A stretch of 64,000 nucleotides of DNA from Sphingomonas sp. Mn802worker. Its GTDB lineage: Bacteria > Pseudomonadota > Alphaproteobacteria > Sphingomonadales > Sphingomonadaceae. Position numbers and translations under genes: made by a program. Positions 19,128 to 28,007 of the stretch are shown here, one piece after another. Where the stretch lies: contig NZ_AORY01000001.1 of assembly GCF_000382485.1 (NCBI RefSeq), positions 186,001-250,000 of the forward strand, written 5' to 3'. The notes under the pieces are model-generated. The model was not told where the DNA came from. It made no database searches and worked only from the letters and a program-made list of their open reading frames with translations. How positions within the stretch are numbered: the stretch's first letter is position 1; every line of letters starts with the position of its first letter.

Positions 19128-19633
19128 TGCCCGCTGCCGAGCCATTATTCCGCGAGCCGCTTCCACTCGGCAGCGCGCGACTGTTGCCGTGGACGACCGT
19201 CATGGCTGGATCGCTGCTGACGATCCTGCCGTTCGGCGCGACGCTATCGCTGCTGCCGCCGTTCGGGCTGCTGGTGTTACTATCGTGGCGGTTGCTTGCG
19301 CCGTTCGCAATCCGCTTGTGGGCGCTCGCCGCGCTAGGATTGTTCGACGACATCGTGTCGGGGCAGCCGATCGGTAGCGCGATGCTGTTGTGGACGCTCG
19401 CCTATTTTCTGGTCGGTGCGATGGAGGCACGGTCGGGCTTGCGTGATTTCTGGCAGAACTGGGCCATCGCCGCCGCGGCGATCGCATTGTGCCTGATTGG
19501 CGGACGCCTGATTGCGACCCCGCTTGCCGCGCATGTCGAGATCGCGCTCGGCGTGCAGATCCTGCTCTCGGTCTTGATCTTTCCCGCGGTTGCCTTCCTG
19601 ATCGGCCGCGTTGATGCGAGGCGAGCACGCTGA
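19124..19633 (+). CDS. mreD: Rod-shape-determining protein MreD
   Basis: Small polytopic inner-membrane component of the elongasome. The 169-residue protein is mainly hydrophobic, with about five helices; PFGATLSLLPPFGLLVLLSW and LWALAALGLFDDIVSGQPIG match the MreD pattern, the latter with the conserved D-D-x-x-x-G-x-P-x-G. The ATG overlaps the mreC stop by 4 bases and its stop shares one base with mrdA, so position supports the assignment as strongly as sequence does. Confidence 0.9.
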   Translation: MMPAAEPLFREPLPLGSARLLPWTTVMAGSLLTILPFGATLSLLPPFGLLVLLSWRLLAPFAIRLWALAALGLFDDIVSGQPIGSAMLLWTLAYFLVGAMEARSGLRDFWQNWAIAAAAIALCLIGGRLIATPLAAHVEIALGVQILLSVLIFPAVAFLIGRVDARRAR

Positions 19634-21774
19634 TGTTCCGCAGCCCTCGCGTCCTTACCGAATCGATGCAGGCGTTCAGCTTCTCGCGTCGTGCGTGGCT
19701 GCTGGGGGCGGGACAGATCGGCGTCGGCGGCCTGCTCGTCGGGCGCATGGCGTGGCTGTCGGTCGCCGAGAACGAGCACTACAACCTTCTGGCCGAGAGC
19801 AACCGCGTCAACAACACGATGATCCCGCCCCGACGCGGTTGGATCGTCGACCGGCACGGGCAGCCGATCGCGAATAATCGCACCGACTTCCGTGTCGACC
19901 TGATCCCCGATCGGATCGTCGACAAGGACGCGACGCTCGCCGCGCTACGCCGGCTGCTTGCACTCAATGACGAGGACATGCTGCGGATCGAGGCTGACCT
20001 GAAGAAGGCGGCCGGGTTCCAGCCGGTGCCCGTCGCCGAGAACATCGACTGGGAACGCTTCGCCGCGGTCTATGTCCGCCAGCCCGAAATGCCGGGCGTC
20101 GCGCCGACACGCGGGTTCGCGCGCAACTATCCGGCTGGCGCCGCGGTCGCGCATTTGACCGGCTATGTCGGCGCGCCGACCGCCGAGCAGTACCGCGAGA
20201 CGCGCGATCCCCTGCTCGTCACGCCCGGGTTCAAGCTCGGCAAAGACGGGCTGGAGAAGACGCTGGAGCCGATCCTGCGCGGCAAGGCGGGGGCCAAGCG
20301 CGTCGAGGTCACGGCGCGTGGCAAGCTGGTGCAGGAACTCGCCACCCGCGCCGATCAGCCCGGTCGCACGGTGCGTCTGACGATCGACGCCGGGCTGCAG
20401 GAATATGCCGCGCGGCGAATGGGCACCAACTCGGGCTCATGCGTCGTCTTCGACTGCCTGTCGGGCGAGATGCTGGCGATGGTGTCGATGCCTGCCTACG
20501 ATCCCAACAGCTTCTCCGAAGGGATCAGCCACCTGCAATGGGACATGTTGTCGAAGGACGACCACGTGCCTTTGATGAACAAGGTGACGCAGGGGCTGTA
20601 TCCGCCGGGGTCGACCGTCAAGCCGATGAACGGCCTTGCCTTGATGGCGGCGGGCGTGAACCCGAATGAGCGCGTCTATTGCTCGGGCGCGATGCGGCTG
20701 GGGACCAGCGTCTTCCACTGCCACAAGCGGCACGGCCACGGTCCGCTCGATCTCAAGAACGCAATCATGCAGAGCTGCGACATCTATTTTTACGAAATGG
20801 TCCGCCGCGTCGGCTATGACAAGATCGCGCCGGTCGCGCGCGCGCTGGGGCTGGGGCAGAAGTTCGACCTGCCGTTCGCGACACAGCGCTACGGCACCGT
20901 ACCCGACAGCGCGTGGAAGCAGCGCAAATATCACAAGCCATGGACCGCGGCCGACTCGGTCAATGCCTCGATCGGGCAAGGCTATGTGCTCGCCAACCCG
21001 CTGCAACTGGCGGTGATGGCGGCGCGGATGGCGTCGGGCAAGGCATTGGTGCCGACGATCCTGCGCGACCCGTTCAAGCCCGCGGCTCAGCCGCTCGCAA
21101 TCGATCCCGACCACTTCCGGATCATCCGCGAGGCGATGAACGGCGTGGTCAATCTGGGCGGCACGGGTGGCGCGGCACGGTTGCAGGTGCCCGGCGTCGG
21201 GCTCGCCGCAAAGACCGGCACCGCGCAGGTGCGCCGCATCACTATGGCGGAGCGCCGTTCGGGCGTGCTCAAGAACGGACAACTGCCGTTCAAGCTGCGT
21301 GACCACGCGCTGCTCGTCTGCTTCGCGCCGTTCGACAATCCGCGCTACGCCGCCGCGGTGGTGCTGGAGCATAATGGCCATACCGTCCGCAACCTCGACT
21401 CGCCGCTGATCGGGCGCGACATCATGACCTACCTGTTCGATCGCGAGCGCGCGATGAAAGCGCTGGCGGAGGTCGAGCCGAGCTGGGGCGGCGACATCCG
21501 CACGCGCATGGCGGCGCAGGAGGCGGCTTTTCGTGCCGCGCACGCCACACCGCCCGCGCAGGCCGCCGGCACCGAGACCGATGCGCCCGCCCCGACCGAG
21601 GCACGCGCGGTCGAAGCTGCGACCGACATCCAGAACGAGAGCCAGGCCGCAGTCGAGCGCGACATCGCAAACGGTGCAGGCCCCGCGCAGACCGGATCGC
21701 CCGAACCCGACGTCGAGGCGTCACGCGTCGATGCACCACCCGCGGCACCAAATGCAGGAACAGCGCCGCGATGA
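19633..21774 (+). CDS. mrdA: Penicillin-binding protein 2 (elongation-specific transpeptidase)
   Basis: Cross-links peptidoglycan during cylinder elongation, working with RodA. The 713-residue protein has an N-terminal membrane anchor (about residues 16-38), the dimerisation domain with IPPRRGWIVDRHGQPIANNR, and a transpeptidase domain with YPPGSTVKPMNGLALM (catalytic STVK near residue 322), the second motif around SCD in MQSCDIYFYEM, and AAKTGTAQVRR (KTG). After about residue 625 a tail of some 90 residues rich in Ala, Pro, Glu and Thr follows the catalytic domain; it is longer than in E. coli PBP2 (633 residues). The stop overlaps rodA by 4 bases. Confidence 0.96.
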   Translation: MFRSPRVLTESMQAFSFSRRAWLLGAGQIGVGGLLVGRMAWLSVAENEHYNLLAESNRVNNTMIPPRRGWIVDRHGQPIANNRTDFRVDLIPDRIVDKDATLAALRRLLALNDEDMLRIEADLKKAAGFQPVPVAENIDWERFAAVYVRQPEMPGVAPTRGFARNYPAGAAVAHLTGYVGAPTAEQYRETRDPLLVTPGFKLGKDGLEKTLEPILRGKAGAKRVEVTARGKLVQELATRADQPGRTVRLTIDAGLQEYAARRMGTNSGSCVVFDCLSGEMLAMVSMPAYDPNSFSEGISHLQWDMLSKDDHVPLMNKVTQGLYPPGSTVKPMNGLALMAAGVNPNERVYCSGAMRLGTSVFHCHKRHGHGPLDLKNAIMQSCDIYFYEMVRRVGYDKIAPVARALGLGQKFDLPFATQRYGTVPDSAWKQRKYHKPWTAADSVNASIGQGYVLANPLQLAVMAARMASGKALVPTILRDPFKPAAQPLAIDPDHFRIIREAMNGVVNLGGTGGAARLQVPGVGLAAKTGTAQVRRITMAERRSGVLKNGQLPFKLRDHALLVCFAPFDNPRYAAAVVLEHNGHTVRNLDSPLIGRDIMTYLFDRERAMKALAEVEPSWGGDIRTRMAAQEAAFRAAHATPPAQAAGTETDAPAPTEARAVEAATDIQNESQAAVERDIANGAGPAQTGSPEPDVEASRVDAPPAAPNAGTAPR

Positions 21775-22877
21775 GGTCAGTGATTCCCTCTCCGCTCGCG
21801 ATCCTGCCGTGGCGCACGCTGTTGCTGGTGCTCGGCATCGGCTGTTTCGGACTGGTCGTGCTTTACTCCGCCGCGAACGGCAGCCTGCGTCCATGGGCCT
21901 TGCCGCAGGGCATTCGCTTCTTCGTCTTTCTCGCCGGCTCGGTGGTCCTGTCGCGCATTCCGCTCACCTGGTGGCGCAACCTCGCCTTCCCCGCTTATGG
22001 CGCCCTGGTGGTCGCGCTGTTGCTCGTCGAGCTGCTCGGCGCGGTACGCGGAGGGAGCCAGCGCTGGCTTGATTTGGGCTTCATCCGCCTCCAACCCTCC
22101 GAGTTGATGAAGATCGGCATCGTGCTCGCCGCCGCGCGCTTCTACGAGATGCTGCCGGCGGCCGAGACGCGCAAGTTCGTCGCGATCTGGCCGGTCGTCG
22201 CGTTGATCGGCGTGCCCGCCGCGCTGGTGATGCTCCAGCCCGATCTCGGCACCGCGTTGATGATCTGTGCAGGCGGTGTGACCGTCATGTTCCTCGCGGG
22301 TATCCCCTTGCGCCTGTTCGTCGGTGGCGCTGCTGCGCTCGCGGTTGCCGCCCCGCTCGCCTTCATGTTCCTGCTCCACGATTATCAGCGCAACCGCGTG
22401 CTGATCTTCATGGACCCGGAAAGTGATCCGCTCGGCACCGGGTACCATATCAGCCAGTCGAAGATCGCGATCGGTTCGGGCGGTATCCTCGGCAAGGGCT
22501 TTCTGAACGGCACGCAAAGCCACCTCGACTATCTGCCCGAGGGGCACACCGACTTTGTCTTCGCCACCATGGCGGAGGAATGGGGGCTGCTCGGCGGCAT
22601 CTTCATCATCGTCGCATTCCTGCTGGTGATCCGTTGGGGCATCAACGTCGGCGTGCGCGCGGAAAGCCGCTTCGCCAAGCTAATCGCGGCGGGGCTGTCG
22701 ACGACGATCTTCTTCTACGTTGCGATCAACCTGATGATGGTGATGGGCCTCGCCCCCGTCGTCGGCATTCCCTTGCCGCTCGTCAGTTTCGGCGGGTCGG
22801 CGCAGATGACGGTGCTGATCTCGCTCGGTATCCTGATGGGCATCGACCGGACCAGCCGCCGCACGACGCACTGGTGA
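21771..22877 (+). CDS. rodA: Peptidoglycan glycosyltransferase RodA
   Basis: SEDS-family polymerase that builds glycan strands for elongation with PBP2. The 368-residue membrane protein has about ten helices. Key blocks are RGGSQRWLDLGFIRLQPSEL, with the family's W-x-x-x-G and Q-P-S-E-x-x-K, VMLQPDLGTALMI, GSGGILGKGFLNGTQSHLDY, LPEGHTDFVFATMAEEWG, with the catalytic-region E-x-x-x-D-F, and GIPLPLVSFGGSAQMTVL at the C-terminus. It is the last gene of the rod-shape operon. tRNA-Lys begins 121 bases downstream. Confidence 0.96.
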   Translation: MRSVIPSPLAILPWRTLLLVLGIGCFGLVVLYSAANGSLRPWALPQGIRFFVFLAGSVVLSRIPLTWWRNLAFPAYGALVVALLLVELLGAVRGGSQRWLDLGFIRLQPSELMKIGIVLAAARFYEMLPAAETRKFVAIWPVVALIGVPAALVMLQPDLGTALMICAGGVTVMFLAGIPLRLFVGGAAALAVAAPLAFMFLLHDYQRNRVLIFMDPESDPLGTGYHISQSKIAIGSGGILGKGFLNGTQSHLDYLPEGHTDFVFATMAEEWGLLGGIFIIVAFLLVIRWGINVGVRAESRFAKLIAAGLSTTIFFYVAINLMMVMGLAPVVGIPLPLVSFGGSAQMTVLISLGILMGIDRTSRRTTHW

Positions 22878-22998
22878 GCCACGCGCAAGAAAATCAGCCG
22901 ATGCGGCAAAAAGGGGGTTTGCAGATCAGAACAGCCGATGTAGAGGCGCGCTTCCCGATCGGAAGCGACACACCAAGCCGCTTCTTCCAACCGGTCCT

Positions 22999-23074
<76 letters not shown>

Positions 23075-23373
23075 CCACCTACGGGAAACTCCCACTATCA
23101 GCCGGTATGATGGCCTTCTGCGGTTCATTCCCCTTCGTGTAGGGAACGTAGATGTGTGCGAGTTACAGGTCGCTCAAGCCTACAAATCATACGTGCTGAG
23201 CAGCGCGGCTCCCGAACTTCCTCGCCGCAAATAAGTGACGCAAGCATGAAGGACAAAATCCTCCGCGTTCTCCACATGCACGCCGGCCGGCTCTTCCGAT
23301 CAAATAATCTGCCAGTCGTTAACCCTGCTTAGGTCAGAACGCCGTAAGGTCACGTCGGGAAAGACGAACCGAC
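23075..23373. other. Non-coding stretch downstream of tRNA-Lys
   Basis: About 300 bases without a convincing gene. The base composition is visibly more AT-rich than the flanks. A weak inverted repeat TTCCC/GGGAA lies near 23129-23147. A 28-codon frame at 23246-23332 has no ribosome binding site and was not accepted. No duplicated tRNA 3' end or integrase was seen. Confidence 0.5.
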
Positions 23374-24690
23374 ATGACCGAGCACCCGAAGATGCCCGCA
23401 CGCGCGTTTGCCTCACTGAGGACTGACGCGCATGAACGTTCCCCGTCAGGGACAGCCGTCCTGTGGGGCATCCTTGTGCTGAGTATCGCCTACGGCATCA
23501 TCATCTTGTCACGCGTCTGGGTAGTAGGTCCGGACGGGATATCGCGTGGCACCGGCACCGTACCCTATTGGGACTTCTCCAATCTTTGGGGTGGCGCGAA
23601 GCTCGCGGCGAAGGGGCAACTGCACACCCTGTTCGATACGACGGCATACCGGCAGGAGCTGGCGAACCTGTTCGGAGCGCCGGTCATTACAGGAGAGTGG
23701 AGCTACCCGCCGACCATGCTGCTTGTCGGCGCTCCGCTCGCGATCCTGCCGGTCGGGATGGCGTACCTACTATGGATCTCCGGGACCATCCTCCTTTTTG
23801 CGCTCGCCGTGCGCCAGCTGCACCTACCCTGCCCTAACGCGGCCATCGCGGTCTTCAGCCCGGCCTTGGCGTGGAACGTCGCGTTGGGGCAGAATGGCGC
23901 CCTGACAGGCGCACTCCTGCTTGCCGGACTACTACAAGCGGAGCGGCGACCGTATCTCGGCGGTGCGTTGCTCGGATGCCTCATCATCAAGCCGCATCTA
24001 GCCGTGCTGACACCAGTGGTCCTGATCGCACGTGGGAACTGGCGCGGGCTCGGCGCTGCCGCGTTTACGGCGGCCTTGCTGCTTCTGCTCTCAATCGCGG
24101 TATATGGATGGGAGCCGTGGTACGGCTTTGTCACACATACCGGGCCGCTGATGCGCCGGATCATGGAGGCGCCCTTCCCGCAGGGCTATCAGGTGCGATC
24201 GATCACGATCTTCGTTCTCGCTCGCGCGCTCGGCTTCGGCCTATTGTCCAGCTATCTTGTGCAGGCCGTCGGCGCGGTGATGGCCGTTGTCATGGTGTGG
24301 CGGAGTGCGCGGTGGCCTTTGGCGGCAGCCACCCGCAGCGCTCTTGTGATCATGCTGACCTTTCTCGCTACGCCTTACAGCTACACCTATGACATGGTGC
24401 CGCTCGCCGCGCCGCTGGCGCTGCTGCTGCATCAGCGTAAACAGACGGATGGGCGCATCGATCTGCTGGCGCTGACTCTCTGGTTGCTGCCGTGCATGCC
24501 GTTTTTTGAGGTCGGCTCGATACAATTACTGCTCGCACCCATCCTGCTGCTTCTCCTTGTCGCAAGGACGCTCATCACCGCTAGGAAGACAAGGACTTCG
24601 GATGACCGAAGTCGATATCAGGTTCTTGGAACAAGAAGGGGCGTGGCGCTTCCTGCAACGTCGATCGAAAGCACCGAATCCGTTCACTAA
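23374..24690 (+). CDS. GT87-type (DUF2029) membrane glycosyltransferase
   Basis: A 438-residue polytopic membrane protein resembling the GT87/DUF2029 family, whose actinobacterial members are polyprenyl-phosphate-dependent mannosyltransferases. Seen in sequence are a first helix at about residues 29-48, then VPYWDFSNLWGGAKLAAKGQ carrying the family-like D-F-x-x-x-W, EWSYPPTMLLVGAPLAILP, and about nine further helices. The C-terminal 40 residues are charged and cytoplasmic. The start ATG at 23374 lacks a strong ribosome binding site. Codon use is less GC-biased than the neighbours (more CTA, TAT and AT-ending codons), and it sits beside tRNA-Lys, so lateral acquisition is possible. Its acceptor is unknown. 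Confidence 0.72.
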   Translation: MTEHPKMPARAFASLRTDAHERSPSGTAVLWGILVLSIAYGIIILSRVWVVGPDGISRGTGTVPYWDFSNLWGGAKLAAKGQLHTLFDTTAYRQELANLFGAPVITGEWSYPPTMLLVGAPLAILPVGMAYLLWISGTILLFALAVRQLHLPCPNAAIAVFSPALAWNVALGQNGALTGALLLAGLLQAERRPYLGGALLGCLIIKPHLAVLTPVVLIARGNWRGLGAAAFTAALLLLLSIAVYGWEPWYGFVTHTGPLMRRIMEAPFPQGYQVRSITIFVLARALGFGLLSSYLVQAVGAVMAVVMVWRSARWPLAAATRSALVIMLTFLATPYSYTYDMVPLAAPLALLLHQRKQTDGRIDLLALTLWLLPCMPFFEVGSIQLLLAPILLLLLVARTLITARKTRTSDDRSRYQVLGTRRGVALPATSIESTESVH

Positions 24691-24851
24691 CAACATGAGG
24701 CGGTGATCGCGAGTAGCGCCGTCCTCCTGATGGATCACTCAAGAGACGTTGCGCAGTTCGGTACGTTATAGCGAACGCCGATCGAGTACCTTGCCGGTCA
24801 AGCTCAAACGCGTCTCGAACTTTATCCGACGCTCAAAAGCATCGTAGCGAT

Positions 24852-24882
24852 GACCGGCGATGTGACCCTCACACCGCCGGTC
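24852..24882 (-). terminator. Nested hairpin after the Ala-rich lipoprotein gene
   Basis: GACCGGCG (24852-24859) pairs with CGCCGGTC (24875-24882). Inside, TGTGA and TCACA form a second perfect 5-bp stem around CCC, with one mismatch between the two stems. It begins 8 bases past the stop of the minus-strand lipoprotein gene. No T-run is present, so termination is inferred from position and stem strength. Confidence 0.55.
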
Positions 24883-24890
24883 GCGTCGCA

Positions 24891-25256
24891 TCAGTCGCGG
24901 ATCGCGGAGCCCGCGTTCTGGAGCGCGGCGCCGGTGCGGTCCGCGGCACGATCGCCAGCGCGGTCGATCTTCTCGCCGGCGCGATCCGCGGCGGCGTCGG
25001 CGTCGCGGGCGGCGTTCTTGGTCGCCGCGGCGGCGCGGTCACCGGCACGGTCCAGCTTCTCGCCCGCACGATCGGCAGCAGCCGCAACGTCGTCGGCCGC
25101 GCGGTCGGTTGCGGCGGCCGCGCGCGCACCGGCGTTCTTGGCATCGTCACCGATCGCGTCCGCTGCCTGCGAGGTCTGCTCCTGCGCGCGCTGGCTGCAG
25201 GCGGCGAGCGGCATCGCCACGATCGCCATTGCCAATCCGAAATGCACCTTCTTCAT
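24891..25256 (-). CDS. Ala-rich repetitive lipoprotein
   Basis: A 121-residue predicted lipoprotein: MKKVHFGLAMAIVAMPLAAC gives a signal peptide with lipobox LAAC. The mature part is almost entirely Ala, Asp, Arg, Lys and Glu and contains two near-identical units, AAADRAGEKLDRAGDRAA and AAADRAGEKIDRAGDRAA, separated by about 30 residues. The heptad/11-mer rhythm suggests a long amphipathic helix of the LEA or apolipoprotein type. ATG at 25256 sits behind GGGAGGATGT, a strong site; the open frame extends to 25295. It is divergent from the nuclease gene. Function is unknown; a role in envelope stress protection is only a guess. Confidence 0.75.
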   Translation of the reverse strand: MKKVHFGLAMAIVAMPLAACSQRAQEQTSQAADAIGDDAKNAGARAAAATDRAADDVAAAADRAGEKLDRAGDRAAAATKNAARDADAAADRAGEKIDRAGDRAADRTGAALQNAGSAIRD

Positions 25257-25431
25257 ACATCCTCCCGAAACACGACGCGCGACGGCGCCCGACAAGGTGC
25301 CGCCGGGCGCACACGTCGCCCCGGCTGCGGCATCGTCAACCCTGCAGCGTCACGAAACGTTCCGCTGGAGGAATGACGTGCGCCGCACCCCGCATCATGA
25401 CGCGGTCACAATCCTGTGGCACAGGGCGATC

Positions 25432-26232
25432 ATGCGATATCTAACGTCCGCGCTCGCCTTCACTGCCGCCGCCCTATCCACGCTGCCAAGTCCCGCGCTC
25501 GCTTGGGGCAAGACCGGTCACCGCGTCGTCGGCGCGATCGCCGATCCGCTGCTCACGCCTGCCGCGCGTACCGGGGTGCGCAGCATCCTGGGCGTCGAGA
25601 CGATGGCGGAGGCATCGAACTGGCCCGATTTCATGCGCTCTTCGCCCGACGCCTATTGGCAGCACTCGACGCCGTGGCACTATGTGACCGTACCCCCGGG
25701 CAAGACCTACGCGCAGGTGACGCCACCTCCCGAAGGCGATGCGGTGACCGCGCTGAAGGGCTTCACGGCGACCGTAAAGGACAAAAGCAAGCCGCTCGTC
25801 GAGCGTCAGGCAGCATTGCGCTTCATTATCCACATCATCGGCGATCTGCATCAACCGCTCCACGCCGGTAAAGGCGACGACAAGGGCGGGAACGAGGTAG
25901 CGGTGACCTTCTTCGGGCGTCCCACCAATCTGCACTCGGTATGGGATTCGGGGCTGATCGACGACGAACAGCTGTCTTACAGCGAGCTTGCCGCGTGGTT
26001 GTCGGCGCGGATCACGCCGGCGGATCGCCGTGCCTGGGCAAGCACCGATCCGGCTGTGTGGATCAAAGAAAGCACTGCGCTACGCGACCAGATCTACCCG
26101 AGCGATCCGGCGCTGTCGTATACCTACATCTACCAGAACAAGGCACGGGTCGAATTGCGACTTGAGATGGGCGGCGTCCGGCTGGCCGATTACCTCAACA
26201 CGCTGTTCCAGCCGGTTGCCAAACGCCGCTGA
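25432..26232 (+). CDS. S1/P1-type nuclease, secreted
   Basis: Zinc-dependent phosphoesterase of the S1/P1 nuclease family, which cleaves single-stranded nucleic acids. The 266-residue precursor has a signal peptide ending SPALA, leaving WGKTGHRVVG as mature N-terminus; in this family the N-terminal Trp and the His of GH are zinc ligands. Further ligand-bearing blocks are STPWHYV, IIHIIGDLHQPLHAG and NLHSVWDSGLID. ATG at 25432 (MRYLTS) was chosen as the base of the signal peptide; the frame is open upstream to 24850 only because it lies antisense to the lipoprotein gene. It converges on ald. Confidence 0.9.
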   Translation: MRYLTSALAFTAAALSTLPSPALAWGKTGHRVVGAIADPLLTPAARTGVRSILGVETMAEASNWPDFMRSSPDAYWQHSTPWHYVTVPPGKTYAQVTPPPEGDAVTALKGFTATVKDKSKPLVERQAALRFIIHIIGDLHQPLHAGKGDDKGGNEVAVTFFGRPTNLHSVWDSGLIDDEQLSYSELAAWLSARITPADRRAWASTDPAVWIKESTALRDQIYPSDPALSYTYIYQNKARVELRLEMGGVRLADYLNTLFQPVAKRR

Positions 26233-26236
26233 TGCG

Positions 26237-26268
26237 AAAAGGGACTGCGTGCCGCGACACGCCGTCCC
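26237..26268 (-). terminator. Terminator between the nuclease gene and ald
   Basis: An 11-position stem with one mismatch (26241-26251 with 26258-26268) closes a CCGCGA loop. On the minus strand it is followed by TTTTCGC, so it probably ends the ald transcript; it may also act on the convergent nuclease gene. Confidence 0.7.
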
Positions 26269-26291
26269 CCTTGCTCAAACGTCCGAACGGA

Positions 26292-27371
26292 TCAGGCGAG
26301 TGCGTCGGCCACAACCTTGTTGACGATCTTCCCGCCGCGCACGTTCAGACCTTCCATCAGCCCCGGGTTTTCCTCGCACGCCGCATAGCCCTTGTCGGCA
26401 AGCGCGAGCCCGTAAGGCAATGTCGCGTTGTTGAGCGCATGGCTGGAGGTCAGCGGAACCGCGCCGGGCATGTTGGCGACGCAGTAATGGATCACGCCAT
26501 CGACCTCGTAAGTCGGCTCGGCATGGGTGGTCGCATGGCTGGTCTCGAAACAGCCGCCCTGATCGATCGCGACATCGACCAGCACCGCGCGCGGCTTCAT
26601 GTGGCCGAGCATCGGGCGCGTGACGAGCTTGGGCGCCGAGGCACCAGGGATCAGCACCGCGCCGATCACCGCGTCGGCCTCGGCAATCTCCTGCTCGATC
26701 GACTCGAGCGTCGACACGCGCGTACGGACGCGACCGCCGAACAACTCGTCCAGTTCGCGCAGACGCGGGATCGAGCGATCGATGATCGTCACCTCGGCAC
26801 CCAGGCCAACCGCCATGCGCGCCGCATGCGTGCCGACGACACCACCACCCAGAACCACGACACGACCCGGTTGCACGCCTGGGACGCCGCCGAGCAGCAC
26901 GCCGCGCCCGCCATTCGGTGCCTTGAGCGCGTGACCCGCCGCCTCGATCGATAGACGTCCCGCGACCTCGCTCATGGGTGCCAACAGCGGCAGCTGGCCG
27001 CGCGCATCAGTGACGGTCTCATACGCGACTGCGGTCACGCCCGACGCCATCAGCCCCTTGGCCTGCTCGGGGTCGGGCGCAAGGTGGAGGTAGGTGAACA
27101 GGATCTGGTCGTCGCGCAGCTGCACCCACTCGCTCGGCTGCGGCTCCTTGACCTTCACGATCATCTGCGCGCGCGCGAACACTTCCTCGGCCGTATTGAC
27201 GATTTCGGCGCCCGCCGCGCGGTATACGTCGTCCGAGGCGGCAATGCCCAGACCGGCGCCCGCCTGTACCAGCACCTCGTGCCCATGCGCGACATATTCG
27301 CGCACTGCGCCGGGCGTCAGGCCGACGCGATATTCGTGGTTCTTGATTTCCTTCGGCACACCGACGCGCAT
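26292..27371 (-). CDS. ald: Alanine dehydrogenase
   Basis: NAD-dependent interconversion of L-alanine with pyruvate and ammonia. The 359-residue protein starts [20 protein letters not shown], the family signature with the substrate-binding Arg/Lys, and has [10 protein letters not shown] with the catalytic His, the Rossmann loop [17 protein letters not shown], and [14 protein letters not shown]. Length is slightly below the usual 370. GAGGAGA precedes the ATG at 27371. It is divergently transcribed from an AsnC-type regulator across 110 bases, the layout of known ald/aldR pairs. Confidence 0.96.
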   Translation of the reverse strand: MRVGVPKEIKNHEYRVGLTPGAVREYVAHGHEVLVQAGAGLGIAASDDVYRAAGAEIVNTAEEVFARAQMIVKVKEPQPSEWVQLRDDQILFTYLHLAPDPEQAKGLMASGVTAVAYETVTDARGQLPLLAPMSEVAGRLSIEAAGHALKAPNGGRGVLLGGVPGVQPGRVVVLGGGVVGTHAARMAVGLGAEVTIIDRSIPRLRELDELFGGRVRTRVSTLESIEQEIAEADAVIGAVLIPGASAPKLVTRPMLGHMKPRAVLVDVAIDQGGCFETSHATTHAEPTYEVDGVIHYCVANMPGAVPLTSSHALNNATLPYGLALADKGYAACEENPGLMEGLNVRGGKIVNKVVADALA

Positions 27372-27401
27372 GACACTCTCCTCAAGTTTGCGCGCCTTTT
27401 A

Positions 27402-27414
27402 GTGCGTCACGCAC
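27402..27414. promoter_or_regulatory. Possible operator between ald and the AsnC-type regulator
   Basis: GTGCG-TCA-CGCAC is a perfect 5+3+5 inverted repeat in the 110-base divergent gap. AsnC/Lrp-family regulators bind dyad sites in such gaps, and the second regulator of this window has a related TTGCG/CGCAA dyad. Short arms make this only a candidate. Confidence 0.35.
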
Positions 27415-27481
27415 GCCTTTTCCCGTCAAAGCTGATCACGCGCTTGCCGCCCGCCGTGATTATCCTGCATGATCTCTCGTA

Positions 27482-27964
27482 ATGACGCCGCAATCCGAAC
27501 CACTTGATCGCATCGATCGCCGCCTGCTTGGCGCGCTGGTCGAGAATGCGCGCGCGACCGCCTTCGCGCTGGCCGAGCGGATTGGACGCAGCGCGACGGC
27601 GATCGCGCGGCGTCAACGCGCGCTGGAGGAATCGGGCGTGATCGCGGGCTATGCCGCTCGACTCGATCTCGAGCGACTGGGACTGGGCACGACGGTTCAC
27701 ATCAAGATGACGCTGGAAAGCCAGCGCAAGGACGTGCTGGACGCGTTCGAGCAGGCTATCGCGCTCAGCCCCTCGGTCGCGCGTTGCGACCTGATGTCGG
27801 GGTCGTACGATTACCTCGTCACCGTGCAGGCGCGCGACCTGGCGCATTTCGCCGAGGTGCACCGCGAGGAACTGTCCCGCCTCCCCGGCGTCACCAGCAT
27901 GGAGTCGGGCTTTGTGCTGCGCGAGGTGGTCGCGACGCGGCTGCCGCTCCATCTGCTCGATTGA
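27482..27964 (+). CDS. AsnC/Lrp-family regulator, probable regulator of ald
   Basis: A 160-residue transcription factor with an N-terminal helix-turn-helix (LDRIDRRLLGALVENARATA, then AFALAERIGRSATAIARRQR) and a C-terminal RAM/AsnC effector domain containing SPSVARCDLMSGSYDYLVTV. Lrp-like factors form octamers and respond to amino acids. Its divergent position next to alanine dehydrogenase suggests that it acts as an AldR, activating ald in response to alanine. It ends 43 bases before the Uma2 gene on the same strand. Start is ATG at 27482. Confidence 0.9.
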   Translation: MTPQSEPLDRIDRRLLGALVENARATAFALAERIGRSATAIARRQRALEESGVIAGYAARLDLERLGLGTTVHIKMTLESQRKDVLDAFEQAIALSPSVARCDLMSGSYDYLVTVQARDLAHFAEVHREELSRLPGVTSMESGFVLREVVATRLPLHLLD

Positions 27965-28007
27965 CACGCGGTTGGAACCCGCGGGCCCGCGTGATAGCTT
28001 CGCATCC

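Noticed and set aside
20437..21543. 368-codon open frame antisense to mrdA
   Set aside because: Shadow of PBP2; no recognisable domain or signal.
23246..23332. 28-codon frame MKDKILRVLHMHAG after tRNA-Lys
   Set aside because: No ribosome binding site, no helix or motif, and no terminator; less support than the 14472-14549 candidate.
24850..25431. Upstream extension of the S1/P1 nuclease frame
   Set aside because: This part is antisense to the Ala-rich lipoprotein gene; the signal peptide begins at 25432, and the mature Trp-Gly start fits that choice.
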